Of a stretch of 64,000 bases of DNA, positions 51,652 through 61,043 are shown one piece after another. The stretch covers positions 124,001 through 188,000 of the forward strand of contig JAVBTX010000008.1 in assembly GCA_031555935.1 (NCBI GenBank), given 5' to 3'. The position numbers and the translations under genes were made by a program. Every line of letters starts with the position of its first letter. Position 1 is the first letter of the stretch. The notes beneath the pieces are model-generated. The model saw only the letters and a program-made list of their open reading frames with translations. It did no database searches and was not told the DNA's origin. Source of the DNA: Roseburia_C sp031555935. GTDB lineage: Bacteria > Bacillota > Clostridia > Lachnospirales > Lachnospiraceae.

Positions 51652-53154
51652 ATGGCAAAGTATATCATGGCACTAGATGCAGGAACGACAAGCAACCGTT
51701 GTATTCTTTTTAATGAAGCAGGCGAGATTTGCAGCATGGCACAGAAGGAATTTCGCCAGATGTTTCCGAATCCTGGCTGGGTGGAGCACGATGCAAATGA
51801 AATCTGGTCCACGCAGTTAGGCGTTGCCGTGGAAGCAATGACAAAAATAGGTGCGGTGGCTGAGGATATTGCCGGTATTGGTATAACCAATCAACGCGAA
51901 ACGGCAATTGTTTGGAATAAAGAAACTGGCGAGCCGATATACAATGCAATTGTCTGGCAGTGCCGGCGAACCTCAGATATAGCAGATGCACTAAAAGCCA
52001 AAGGGTTGGAAGAAAGCTATCGGAGAAAGACGGGCTTGATTATTGATGCCTATTTTTCAGCGACCAAGGTGAAGTGGATTCTGGACCATGTCGAAGGAGC
52101 CAGAGCCTTGGCAGGGGAAGGCAAGCTGCTGTTTGGAACGGTCGAAACATGGCTTATCTGGAAGCTGACTAAGGGTAGCGTCCATGTGACTGATTATTCC
52201 AATGCTTCAAGAACAATGCTCTTTAATATTAACGACCTTTGCTGGGATGAAGAAATCCTAGAGGAACTAGAGATTCCAGAATGCATGTTGCCGTCGGTGC
52301 TGCCATCGAGTCATATTTATGGCTACACCGACCCATCTTATTTTGGCTGCGCGATTCCAATTGCCGGAGCGGCGGGTGACCAGCAGGCAGCATTGTTTGG
52401 TCAGACCTGTTTTTCCGAAGGGGAAGCGAAGAACACTTATGGGACGGGATGCTTCTTGTTAATGAACACCGGTGAAAAACCAGTCTATTCAAGCAATGGC
52501 CTAGTGACAACGATTGCTTGGGGACTCGATGGAAAAATAAATTATGCGCTGGAAGGCTCGATTTTTGTGGCAGGGGCAGCGATTCAATGGCTGCGTGATG
52601 GGATGAAGCTAATTGATTCCTCGTCTGATTCAGAATATATGGCAACCAAGGTAAATGGCACACATGGCTGTTATGTTGTACCGGCCTTTACCGGACTTGG
52701 TGCGCCACACTGGGACCAATATGCCAGAGGAACGATTGTTGGCATCACCAGAGGAACCAATAAGAATCATATTATTCGTGCCACGCTCGAATCAATCGCC
52801 TATCAGGTCCGCGATGTCATCGAGGCAATGGAAAAAGATGCCGGCTTCGAACTGCGCAACCTAAATGTCGATGGCGGTGCCAGTGCAAATAATTTCCTGA
52901 TGCAGTTTCAAGCAGATATGATAAATGCGCCAGTCAATCGTCCGGCTTGTGTTGAGACGACCGCTAAAGGTGCGGCTTATCTGGCAGGACTAGCGGTTGG
53001 TTATTGGCGAACCAAAGAAGAGGTCAGAAAGAATCAACAGCTTGACCGGGTTTTTCATCCAGATATGGTGGATGAGGAACGGCAAAAGAAAATAAAGGGC
53101 TGGAACAAGGCGGTCAAATATGCGTTTGGTTGGGCTAAGGATGAGGAAGAATAA
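51652..53154 (+). CDS. glpK: Glycerol kinase
   Basis: 500 residues from ATG 51652 (GGGAGGG upstream; the longer frame from 51637 is less likely). It phosphorylates glycerol to glycerol-3-phosphate with ATP. FGGY kinase landmarks are YIMALDAGTTSNRCILFNEAG, ITNQRETAIVWNK, TYSNASRT-like VTDYSNASRTMLF, AAGDQQAALFGQTCFSEGEAKNTYGTG, and C-terminal VDGGASANNFLMQFQAD. In Firmicutes many GlpK proteins are activated by HPr-dependent phosphorylation of a conserved His; I could not assign that residue with confidence. No glpF or glpD adjoins. Confidence 0.95.
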   Translation: MAKYIMALDAGTTSNRCILFNEAGEICSMAQKEFRQMFPNPGWVEHDANEIWSTQLGVAVEAMTKIGAVAEDIAGIGITNQRETAIVWNKETGEPIYNAIVWQCRRTSDIADALKAKGLEESYRRKTGLIIDAYFSATKVKWILDHVEGARALAGEGKLLFGTVETWLIWKLTKGSVHVTDYSNASRTMLFNINDLCWDEEILEELEIPECMLPSVLPSSHIYGYTDPSYFGCAIPIAGAAGDQQAALFGQTCFSEGEAKNTYGTGCFLLMNTGEKPVYSSNGLVTTIAWGLDGKINYALEGSIFVAGAAIQWLRDGMKLIDSSSDSEYMATKVNGTHGCYVVPAFTGLGAPHWDQYARGTIVGITRGTNKNHIIRATLESIAYQVRDVIEAMEKDAGFELRNLNVDGGASANNFLMQFQADMINAPVNRPACVETTAKGAAYLAGLAVGYWRTKEEVRKNQQLDRVFHPDMVDEERQKKIKGWNKAVKYAFGWAKDEEE

Positions 53155-53198
53155 AGGGATATATTATAAGATTGAAAAAGATTTTATATTGTAAATAT

Positions 53199-53235
53199 AA
53201 TCCGAGGCAGTTATTGATATGCCTCGGATTGTTAT
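53199..53235. terminator. Terminator between glpK and the Ca-ATPase gene
   Basis: An 11-bp perfect stem (AATCCGAGGCA / TGCCTCGGATT) with a 10-base loop. The T run is short on both sides, but placement between converging genes supports bidirectional use. Confidence 0.7.
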
Positions 53236-53247
53236 ATTCAAAGTCTC

Positions 53248-55899
53248 TTATCTTTTCCGCATCAAATACCGAATCCCCTTCGTCAACTCAATTAACAACA
53301 TTGGAATCAAAGAAAAACCAATAATCATCAACCATTCAACAGACTCTAACGAAGAAAGCTGGAAGGCATTACGAACGGGTGGAATCAGCACCAGCAAAAG
53401 CATAAGTGCGGCGGAAACCAGGATAGAGCCTAATAGGTATTTATTTTCAAAAAAGCCTTTTGTAAAAATCGACTTCGTATTTGAGCGTTGGCTATAAGAA
53501 TAGAACAACTGGGAAAAAGCAATCGTACAAAAAGCCATGGCCTGACCAGAGGCAACATCATCCCGACACCCAACGAAAAACGCTAGTAGTGTTGCGGCAG
53601 CAATAAAAATACCCTGCATAATCACGCGCTGTATCAATGCTTTTTCAAATAAAGTGCCAGACTTAACCGGCTTACGTTCCATAATATCGGTTTCGGCGGG
53701 GTCGATACCAAGGGCTAGTGCCGGCAAAGTATCGGTAGCTAGATTGACCCACAGAATATGAACGGCCATCAAAGGAGCTGGGAAATTAAAAAGCGTTGCA
53801 ATAAAAATAGTAAGCACTTCACTAATATTACCAGCCAGCAAGAACTGAATCACCTTTTGAATGTTGTAATAAATCCGTCGGCCTTCAGCGGCGGCATCAA
53901 CAATGGTGGTAAAATTGTCATCCGTAATAATCATATCAGCCGCTTCTTTGGCCACATCGGTGCCGGAAATACCCATTGCAATACCAATATCAGCATTTTT
54001 AAGAGCCGGAGCATCATTGACACCATCCCCAGTCATGGCCGCAACTTCACCAGTACGTTTGAGTGCCTGCACAATTTTAAGCTTCTGCTCAGGGGTAACG
54101 CGGGCGTAGACAGAGGTAGTAGCGACAATTCTATCATAGTCGGCATCGCTCATTTCCTCAAGTTCGCTGCCGGTAAAGACGGTGTCGCCCGGTTGCCAGA
54201 TATCAAGCTCTTTGGCGATAGCAACAGCCGTGATTTTGTGGTCACCGGTAATCATAATGGTGCGAATTCCGGCATGGGCACAAGTTCTAATTGCAGCTTT
54301 GACTTCGGTTCGCGGCGGGTCAATCATACCGACCAGACCAACGAAGGTTAAATCATACTCAACATCTTCCTCGTCGTCCGCTGGTACTACGGCAATACTT
54401 TTTCGGGCAAAGGACAAGACCCGCAGGGCATCCATGGCCATTGCATCGGAAACGTGTTTGATGTTTGCAATGTCAGTTTCGGTAATCGGACGTTCGCCAT
54501 CGGCGGTAAGTATTTTGGTGCAGACTGGCAACAGTTCATCAATGGCACCCTTGGTAAAGACAATCGGTTTGCCATCGACCGCATTAATCGTTGACATTCG
54601 TTTACGGTCTGAGTCAAACGGCTGCTCAAAAAGTCGTTCATAATCGTCTTCTAGGTCATCATGATTTTCGCCAAACTTTTGGGATAATACAATTAGTGCC
54701 CCTTCGGTTGGGTCGCCGACGATGCAGCCAGGATTGTCGGGGTCGAAATCGGCATTGTTGCAAAGCGCACCAGCCCGAATCAGTTCATAGTAATTGCCGT
54801 TCATTTTCAAAGCTTTTTCAATTGCAATTGCAGCTCGCGCCTGGATATCAGCGGCAATGGCAATCTGCGTGACGGTCATTTGATTTAGCGTCAGGGTTCC
54901 GGTCTTGTCGGAACAGATAACAGTAGCGCCACCAAGTGTTTCAACTGCTGGCAGTTTGCGGATAATCGCACCGCGCTTAGCCATTCGCTGAACGCCCAAC
55001 GCTAAGACGATTGTAGCGGTGGCGGGAAGTCCCTCAGGAATAATTGAGATGGCCAGCGAGATAGCGGTCATCAAAAGCGGGATTAGCGGCTGTTTATATA
55101 AAAGACCAATGGCAAATATCAGAACACAGATAATCAGGCCCACGCATGTCAGGGTTTTACCGACGGATGCCAATTTTCTTTTTAATGGCGTGTCAAATTC
55201 ATCTTGATTGTCAATCATCCTGGCGATTTGCCCAACCTGAGTCTGCATTCCGGTAGCGACAACAATACCGTGGCCACGGCCATATGTAACCATCGTAGAG
55301 GCATAAGCCATGTTGCAGCGGTCGCCAAGAGCACAAGCTTCGTTTAATAATTCGTCGGCATCCTTTTCGGCCGGTAGAGATTCGCCAGTCAGTGATGCCT
55401 CTTGAACCTTCAAGCTGGCAGAATCAAGCAGACGAATATCGGCAGGAACCATCGAACCATCTTCTAGGAAAATGATGTCGCCCGGTACCAATTCGCTTGC
55501 TGGGACAATGCTTTCCTCACCTTCACGGAGCGCGACCGCTTTTCCAGCAGTCATTTTTTTCAGTGCCTCCAGGGAAGCTTCGGCTTTTTTCTCCTGAATA
55601 ATACTGATAACGGCATTGACGATAATGATAAATAAAATCACTCCGCCTTCCAAATTTTCCCTCAAAATAAAGGAAAGGGCGGCAGCGCCAAGCAGAATCA
55701 GAATCATCGGGTCCTTGATTTGCTCCCACAACATTTGCAGAATACTTTTACTTTTCTTTTTGCGGAGTTCATTTGCTCCATAAATTGTTAGCCTTGCGGC
55801 GGCCTCGACATCGCTTAACCCATCTTCGGAGGAACCTAGTTCCTCGTAAATATCAGTTGTGGCAGCAGAATGCCAAGGCATGTTACTTTGGTAGTCCAT
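53248..55899 (-). CDS. Calcium-transporting P-type ATPase (P2 type)
   Basis: 883 residues from the ATG at 55899 (minus); the frame extends to 55920, but that start has no site, whereas AAAGGTGG lies 11 bases before the internal ATG. Parts in order: N-terminal cation ATPase domain (WHSAATTDIYEELGSSEDGLSD), two membrane helices, the actuator loop with LTGES, helices 3-4 (SIIPEGLPATATIVLALG), phosphorylation Asp331 in CSDKTGTLT, nucleotide-binding KGAIDEL, the hinge TGDGVNDAPALK, and C-terminal helices with VNLATDTLPALALG. It exports Ca2+ (or a related cation). The PMCA/SERCA-like subtype is inferred from IPEGLPA. Confidence 0.93.
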   Translation of the reverse strand: MDYQSNMPWHSAATTDIYEELGSSEDGLSDVEAAARLTIYGANELRKKKSKSILQMLWEQIKDPMILILLGAAALSFILRENLEGGVILFIIIVNAVISIIQEKKAEASLEALKKMTAGKAVALREGEESIVPASELVPGDIIFLEDGSMVPADIRLLDSASLKVQEASLTGESLPAEKDADELLNEACALGDRCNMAYASTMVTYGRGHGIVVATGMQTQVGQIARMIDNQDEFDTPLKRKLASVGKTLTCVGLIICVLIFAIGLLYKQPLIPLLMTAISLAISIIPEGLPATATIVLALGVQRMAKRGAIIRKLPAVETLGGATVICSDKTGTLTLNQMTVTQIAIAADIQARAAIAIEKALKMNGNYYELIRAGALCNNADFDPDNPGCIVGDPTEGALIVLSQKFGENHDDLEDDYERLFEQPFDSDRKRMSTINAVDGKPIVFTKGAIDELLPVCTKILTADGERPITETDIANIKHVSDAMAMDALRVLSFARKSIAVVPADDEEDVEYDLTFVGLVGMIDPPRTEVKAAIRTCAHAGIRTIMITGDHKITAVAIAKELDIWQPGDTVFTGSELEEMSDADYDRIVATTSVYARVTPEQKLKIVQALKRTGEVAAMTGDGVNDAPALKNADIGIAMGISGTDVAKEAADMIITDDNFTTIVDAAAEGRRIYYNIQKVIQFLLAGNISEVLTIFIATLFNFPAPLMAVHILWVNLATDTLPALALGIDPAETDIMERKPVKSGTLFEKALIQRVIMQGIFIAAATLLAFFVGCRDDVASGQAMAFCTIAFSQLFYSYSQRSNTKSIFTKGFFENKYLLGSILVSAALMLLLVLIPPVRNAFQLSSLESVEWLMIIGFSLIPMLLIELTKGIRYLMRKR

Positions 55900-55936
55900 A
55901 TAGACTATTCCACCTTTCATGTTTGAATTTTTGTAT

Positions 55937-55980
55937 AATAAAAAAGCACAGACCGATAGTGTAATATCAGTTCGTGCTCT
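55937..55980 (-). terminator. Terminator hairpin in the Ca-ATPase leader
   Basis: A 13-bp stem with one mismatch (minus strand AGCACGAACTGAT pairing with ATCGGTCTGTGCT), followed by TTTTTTATT. It lies downstream of the promoter at 56076-56104, so it is in the ATPase leader, where it would act as an attenuator. It may also end the DUF2752 transcript. Confidence 0.7.
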
Positions 55981-56041
55981 TTATACGATTGTTATATTTT
56001 TTATTATTATAGGCGGTATGAGTTTCACCGTCATCTTCCAT
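55967..56041 (-). CDS. Candidate 24-codon leader ORF of the Ca-ATPase
   Basis: A minus-strand ATG at 56041, 9-10 bases after AAGAGG, opens 24 codons ending TGA at 55967-55969. The product is acidic at its start (MEDDGET) and Asn/Lys-rich later. The stop lies inside the 5' arm of the terminator, so translation to the end would cover that arm. This is the geometry of attenuation, but whether it is translated is inferred. Confidence 0.45.
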   Translation of the reverse strand: MEDDGETHTAYNNKKYNNRIKSTN

Positions 56042-56075
56042 GAATTAATTACCTCTTTCGAATTTTATGATTGAA

Positions 56076-56104
56076 ATTTTATCATAGTCAAAGATTAGCG
56101 TCAA
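56076..56104 (-). promoter_or_regulatory. Promoter of the Ca-ATPase gene
   Basis: Minus strand: TTGACG, 17-base spacer, TAAAAT. It lies between the DUF2752 stop and the leader ORF, and gives a leader of about 170 bases. Confidence 0.75.
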
Positions 56105-56132
56105 TCCATTTAAGTGTAAAATTTGTGTAAAA

Positions 56133-56570
56133 TCAAAGGGCTAATAAATCAATATGCCAGACCAGCAAAAGTAGATTTTTGACAACGAAATTTATGGCAA
56201 CAATCGCAAGCACAATCCATAGATAATAATCATGGTATTTCATGCCAATGGCAAGCCGATGTTTCGTCAGCCGTTCAATTGTCTGGCTAATCATAAACCA
56301 GCCACCAAGAACGGTACAGTAAATCACAAAAGGATGATAGATAAAAGAAGCCCAAAGTCGTCCATGCAACAAAAAAGTAACCGCCCTGGTGCCGCCGCAG
56401 CCGGGACAATAAAGGCCGGTTACTTTATGAAAAACGCACGGCAGAAGGTAACGTCCTAAATTAAAATTAGTAATATATAGTAATGCACTAATCACTATAA
56501 TGCTGCCCAAAATACACCAACCAGCAATATAAAAGGTGGTTTCCATTGAAACAATTTTTTTTTCATTCAT
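56133..56570 (-). CDS. DUF2752 family membrane protein
   Basis: 145 residues; AAAGGA 9 bases before the ATG. About three hydrophobic segments (residues 12-34, 68-95 and 115-140). The signature LYCPGCGGTRAVTFLLHG is the DUF2752 motif, with conserved Cys pair and Gly-Gly-Thr-Arg. Family function is unknown. It is divergent from the hybrid kinase gene. Confidence 0.88.
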   Translation of the reverse strand: MNEKKIVSMETTFYIAGWCILGSIIVISALLYITNFNLGRYLLPCVFHKVTGLYCPGCGGTRAVTFLLHGRLWASFIYHPFVIYCTVLGGWFMISQTIERLTKHRLAIGMKYHDYYLWIVLAIVAINFVVKNLLLLVWHIDLLAL

Positions 56571-56650
56571 ATCAGCAATCCTTTACCAAGTATTCTTAGA
56601 GAGTATAACAAGAACAAGATATGCTTGTCAAAAAATAAAAAAATAATATA

Positions 56651-56680
56651 TTCGAACCAAGACAAATGTGATACTATAAA
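56651..56680 (+). promoter_or_regulatory. Candidate promoter of the hybrid histidine kinase
   Basis: TTCGAA, 18-base spacer, TATAAA, about 70 bases before the start. Match is modest. Confidence 0.35.
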
Positions 56681-56748
56681 TGGTATATGTAACAATCGTG
56701 TGCAAGCATTTAGACGCTAATTAAATTCAAGGATAAGAAGAGGTTGCA

Positions 56749-59685
56749 ATGAAAAGAATTTTAGCAATGGTATTGATTTTTAGTATACTTGTGAGTCATA
56801 CAACTACAATAGCGGCAGCATCGGGTGAAGATAAGACTTTAGATTTGGTGATTTCAAGCGACGAGTCATCGGTATTTGACCGTATTTTATATCATGCCTT
56901 GAATGCGATTGGTTATAACATGACAATGGATGCCGCTCCGATGACGTATGCCGACCAGATGGCAGATAATGGAGATAAGGACGGAATGGCATGCCATGTG
57001 GCAGGTCTGGAAGTGGAATACCCGAATTTAATTATGGTTGAAGAAAGTCTGGCGGAAATAAAATTTGAGGCATTTGTGCGTGCTGATGAAACGATTGAAA
57101 TAAAGGAATGGTCAGACTTATCGGGTTTGACAATCGGAACAGTGCAGCCTAAGACATATACAACGGAACATTTGCCTACAGACATAAAGGGTCGTTTGAT
57201 AAAGGATAACTATCGGGAGCTGTTTATGGCACTTTTGGAAGGTGAATGTGATGTCGTTGTGGTTAATCTGATAACGGACAATAGTTCCATTTACCCAGAA
57301 GGCGTAAAAAGAGCGACGACTTTAGCAATAGAACCGGTGTATTTATATTTAAATAAAAATCAGGCAGATCTGGTGTCTGACATTTCAAAGAGCATTGCGC
57401 AGCTCAAAACAAGCGAGTTGTATGAACAGATTATGCTGGCGGAAAGCAACGATTCTGATTCAAAACAGATTTTACATATTTCCTCCTATTTTCCGGAGGA
57501 TGAGTGGGATATGGGAGTATATGAGGGAATTGGAGACGTCCTAAGCTCTCGCGAGGATATCACTTGTTATAATATTCCGCTCTATACAAATCGTTATAAA
57601 TCAGCACAGGAGCGGGCAAAAAACGCATATTCGGCAATTCGCACCATGTACCAGGCCACACCTCCTGATTTGATTTTGGTATCGGATAATAATGCCTTGC
57701 AGTTTGTTTGTGATTATTACAGTGTATTGTTTTATGGAATACCAGTTGTTTTTTGTGGGATTAATGGAAATGTTGATAATTATTTATGGTCATTAAATGG
57801 TAATGGAACGGGTGCTTATGAAAACATGTCTGCGGATGAAACGGTGGAATTGCTATTGAAGCTGTATCCAGAGACGAAGGGGATTCTGGTGCTGAATGAT
57901 TACGATGGGAGCGGAATCCAAATCCGAAAAGAGATGCAACAACAGCTTGAGCCTTATCAGGACAAAGTGGAGCTATTATATGGAGAGGATTTATCATTAA
58001 AAGAAATGGCTGCCTATGTAAAGCAGTTGCCAGAAGATTACGCAATGCTGATTGGGCGTTATGTGCCCAAGGAAGCAAACACTTATATGACCAGAAGTGA
58101 AGTGCTAGAGACGATCTGCCAAGACATCACCATTCCGATTTTTTGCACGAGTATCATAGGGCAGGGACAGCTTGGCGGCAAGCATGCCTCATCTATCGCG
58201 CATGGAAGTGCAGCGGCTGAAATGGCAGTACAAATATTAGATGGGCAAGATGTTACAACAATCGAACCGATTAAGAACGGACAAATATTGAATCAGTGGA
58301 TTTTTGATGAGACAGTAGTGCATCAGTCAGGATTGCTGGTGTCGCAGTTTCCGGCAGATACGAATTGGGTAAATAAACAGCTATCCCTCCGTGAAAGTAA
58401 TCCCCAGGCATATCGGATGCAGGTGATGATGTTTGTGTTTGGGGCTGGGATTATTCTGATTCTTTTGTATTTTAGTATTGCAATGGTACGAAAAAACAGG
58501 CGGCTTAGAATGACTCAAAGCAGCCTGCAAACGGCTGAAAGTGCCAGCGAAGCCAAAAGTCAATTTTTGTCACATATGAGCCATGAAATTCGTACCCCAA
58601 TGAACGCGATTATTGGAATGGTGCATTTATTAAGAGAAACGCAGCTAACGGAGAAGCAGCGGGATTATTTACGAAAGACGGAGTTTTCGGCACAGTCGTT
58701 ACTGCATATTATCAATGACATCCTTGATTTCTCTAAAATAGAGTCAGGCAAAATGGAACTGGAAAGCCGGCCGTTTGAGCTGCATCAGGTAATTGAAGGA
58801 ATCGAATTAATTGTCAGAGAATCCATCCAGAAGCAGAATCTTGAGTATGAGGTTGATATCGAACAAAATCGGATTAAAGTTTTACGCGGAGACTCGCTTC
58901 GCTTGCATCAAGTGCTTTTAAATTTAATTAGCAATGCGGTTAAATTTACAAAACCGGGTGGAATGATTCGTTTATCCCTATTACAGGAACAAGTGGTGGG
59001 AAACGATGTATGGTTAAAGTTTGCGGTTGAAGATACTGGAATTGGTATGAAGCAGGAGCAGATGCAGTCCTTGTTTCAGTCTTTTACCCAGATGGATGCT
59101 TCCATTACCAGAGAGTATGGCGGAACAGGACTCGGTTTGGCAATTAGCAAAAATCTGGTTCGGGCAATGGGCGGAGAACTTACCTGCGAAAGCGAGTATG
59201 GAAAAGGAAGTACATTTTATTTCACTGTTTGCTTTACCGTGGCGGAGGAAAATGAGTTACCGGAACAAACCAAAGAACAGGTTCTGCAAGCGGCAGATTG
59301 TCAAAGCGAGCAAGAGATAAGTTCCTTGCAGATTCTTTTGGTAGAAGACAATGAACTAAATCAGATGATTGCGACAGAGCTTTTGGCAATGAAAGGATAT
59401 CATGCGGATATCGCTGGAAATGGATTGGAAGCCATTGAAAAAGTTGGCGAAAAATCATATGATTTAATCTTCATGGACATTCAAATGCCAAAAATGGATG
59501 GACTGACAGCGACAAAGAAAATAAGGCAGATACCAGAATACGCTAATATACCAATTATTGCGATGACCGCCAATGTAATGACTGAGGATTATGAAAGAAG
59601 TGTTCAGGCGGGGATGAATGACCATTTATCGAAACCGGTCGACCCGAAGAAATTATTTGCCCTAATCCAAAAATATTGTGTTTAA
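56749..59685 (+). CDS. Hybrid sensor histidine kinase with two substrate-binding-type sensor domains
   Basis: 978 residues; AGAGG upstream. A signal peptide is followed by a first SBP_bac_3-like domain (about 28-235: LDLVISSDESSVFDRILYHALNAIGYNM). A second domain follows (about 240-550), of the ABC-type substrate-binding (YtfQ/ABC_sub_bind-like) fold: ILHISSYFPEDEWDMGVYEGI, DLILVSDNNALQFVCDYYS, GIPVVFCGINGN. A membrane helix is at about 560-582. Then HisKA with His612 in SHMSHEIRTPMNAIIGM, HATPase (NLISNAVKFTKPGG, DTGIGM, GTGLGLAISK), and a receiver with phospho-Asp910 in FMDIQMPKMDG. It probably senses one or more extracellular ligands and signals to an unlinked partner. Confidence 0.93.
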   Translation: MKRILAMVLIFSILVSHTTTIAAASGEDKTLDLVISSDESSVFDRILYHALNAIGYNMTMDAAPMTYADQMADNGDKDGMACHVAGLEVEYPNLIMVEESLAEIKFEAFVRADETIEIKEWSDLSGLTIGTVQPKTYTTEHLPTDIKGRLIKDNYRELFMALLEGECDVVVVNLITDNSSIYPEGVKRATTLAIEPVYLYLNKNQADLVSDISKSIAQLKTSELYEQIMLAESNDSDSKQILHISSYFPEDEWDMGVYEGIGDVLSSREDITCYNIPLYTNRYKSAQERAKNAYSAIRTMYQATPPDLILVSDNNALQFVCDYYSVLFYGIPVVFCGINGNVDNYLWSLNGNGTGAYENMSADETVELLLKLYPETKGILVLNDYDGSGIQIRKEMQQQLEPYQDKVELLYGEDLSLKEMAAYVKQLPEDYAMLIGRYVPKEANTYMTRSEVLETICQDITIPIFCTSIIGQGQLGGKHASSIAHGSAAAEMAVQILDGQDVTTIEPIKNGQILNQWIFDETVVHQSGLLVSQFPADTNWVNKQLSLRESNPQAYRMQVMMFVFGAGIILILLYFSIAMVRKNRRLRMTQSSLQTAESASEAKSQFLSHMSHEIRTPMNAIIGMVHLLRETQLTEKQRDYLRKTEFSAQSLLHIINDILDFSKIESGKMELESRPFELHQVIEGIELIVRESIQKQNLEYEVDIEQNRIKVLRGDSLRLHQVLLNLISNAVKFTKPGGMIRLSLLQEQVVGNDVWLKFAVEDTGIGMKQEQMQSLFQSFTQMDASITREYGGTGLGLAISKNLVRAMGGELTCESEYGKGSTFYFTVCFTVAEENELPEQTKEQVLQAADCQSEQEISSLQILLVEDNELNQMIATELLAMKGYHADIAGNGLEAIEKVGEKSYDLIFMDIQMPKMDGLTATKKIRQIPEYANIPIIAMTANVMTEDYERSVQAGMNDHLSKPVDPKKLFALIQKYCV

Positions 59686-59746
59686 AATTATAACGTGGTA
59701 GAATGAAGTTAATAAGATGGCTATTTTTGCGAGAGGAGGTTATGCT

Positions 59747-60211
59747 GTGGTAATTGGCGGAATGAAAGACCCCTATGGTAGCTATGGTTTTTCTACGCAA
59801 GGAGTCGGAAGTAAAGATGAGAATTCGGCACGGAAGGTTGATAAGGCAACTTCAAGTGCAGAATGTCAGACATGTAAAGAACGAAAATATGTAGATGGTT
59901 CCGATGAAAATGTATCCTTTAAGTCAGCGGCCCATATCGCACCCGAGGCAGCCGGTGCAGCGGTTCGGGCACACGAAGGAGAGCACGTATCGAATGCATA
60001 CAGCAAAGCTTCAGAGGACAACGGCAAAGTAGTGCGGGCAAGTGTCAGCATTCATACTTCCATTTGTCCTGAGTGCGGAAGAAGCTATGTGTCTGGTGGC
60101 ACAACGAATACCATGATTAAGTATGCGAATGAGAGTAATCCGTATCAGCAGGCAAAAAAGGCACAGGATGCGGCGAGTCTAAAGGGCTCTAAGATAGATT
60201 ATGTGGCATAA
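59747..60211 (+). CDS. Putative HExxH zinc metallopeptidase (SprA-related)
   Basis: 154 residues from GTG 59747, 7 bases after AGAGGAGG; ATG 59717 has no site. The core is VRAHEGEHVSNAY, with HEGEH fitting the HExxH zinc-peptidase motif, as in small SprA-related or minigluzincin-like proteins. Two CxxC pairs (CQTC about 43-46; CPEC about 110) could bind a structural zinc. There is no signal peptide or membrane segment. The third metal ligand is not obvious. Substrate and role are unknown; related proteins occur in several anaerobic Firmicutes. Confidence 0.6.
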   Translation: MVIGGMKDPYGSYGFSTQGVGSKDENSARKVDKATSSAECQTCKERKYVDGSDENVSFKSAAHIAPEAAGAAVRAHEGEHVSNAYSKASEDNGKVVRASVSIHTSICPECGRSYVSGGTTNTMIKYANESNPYQQAKKAQDAASLKGSKIDYVA

Positions 60212-60232
60212 GAACAGGAGAACAATTTTGAC

Positions 60233-60976
60233 ATGAAGAGGAAGTCGGCAGAATTAAAAAGATTAGCAAGAGGAAGCCTGACCGGGCGTTATGGAATACC
60301 GATGGCAGCACTCGTAGTTTCGCAGGTTATCGCAGTAGTGCTGAATATGCCATTTTCCTGGAGCTTGACGAAGAACTCATCGGTACAAGAATGGACGATT
60401 TATTATATTGCCGGTCTGGTAATATCTTTGCTGGCGACGGTATTGAGTGTCGGTATGATTCGTATTTCACTGCGGATGGTGAGGCAGCAGGAGTACCAGT
60501 TCAAAGATTTGTTCTATGGTTTTCAGCATCATCCTGATAGATATATTTTAGCTAATTTGTTGCTGACACTCATTTATTTAATAGCAGCAATACCGGCGAT
60601 TGTATTGCTTGTAATACTGAACTACGTTGACGATAGCTGGTTGGTGATAGGGCTGCTAATTGGGGCATTCATCGTAATGATGATTGTTAATACCTATCTC
60701 ATGCTGCGTTATGCACTTGTTTATTATTTTTTGCTGGATGATAGTGAAATAAAAATCACCGATGCTTTGAAAAAAAGTGCCAGCATGATGAAGGGAAATA
60801 AAGGAAGACTATTTTATATTGATTTATCATTTATTGGATGGGGATTCCTTGGTGTATTATCAATGGGAATTGGCTTTTTGTGGATTGAGCCATATATCAT
60901 CCAGACGCAGACCATGTTTTATTTAGATTTATGCGGTGATTTAGATAAGCAGGAAGGCTTTTATGCGGAATGTTAA
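60233..60976 (+). CDS. DUF975 family membrane protein
   Basis: 247 residues. The start MKRKSAELKRLARGSLTGRYGIPMAALVV and the order of five to six membrane segments (about 22-40, 55-75, 100-130, 135-160, 195-215) follow DUF975. The conserved loop LKDLFYGFQ-like (YQFKDLFYGFQHHPDRYILANLLL) and DALKKSASMMKGNKGRLFYIDLSFIGW are visible. Function of the family is unknown. It starts 21 bases after the HExxH gene. Confidence 0.85.
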   Translation: MKRKSAELKRLARGSLTGRYGIPMAALVVSQVIAVVLNMPFSWSLTKNSSVQEWTIYYIAGLVISLLATVLSVGMIRISLRMVRQQEYQFKDLFYGFQHHPDRYILANLLLTLIYLIAAIPAIVLLVILNYVDDSWLVIGLLIGAFIVMMIVNTYLMLRYALVYYFLLDDSEIKITDALKKSASMMKGNKGRLFYIDLSFIGWGFLGVLSMGIGFLWIEPYIIQTQTMFYLDLCGDLDKQEGFYAEC

Positions 60977-60991
60977 AACTTCACGTCAAAT

Positions 60992-61040
60992 AAGGGATAA
61001 GAGTGAATTGTATCAAACAATTTGCCCTTATCCCTTTATT
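60992..61040. terminator. Bidirectional terminator after the DUF975 gene
   Basis: AAGGGATAAG / CTTATCCCTT with an inner ATTGT / ACAAT stem, followed by TTATT. It lies between converging genes. Confidence 0.75.
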
Positions 61041-61043
61041 CTA

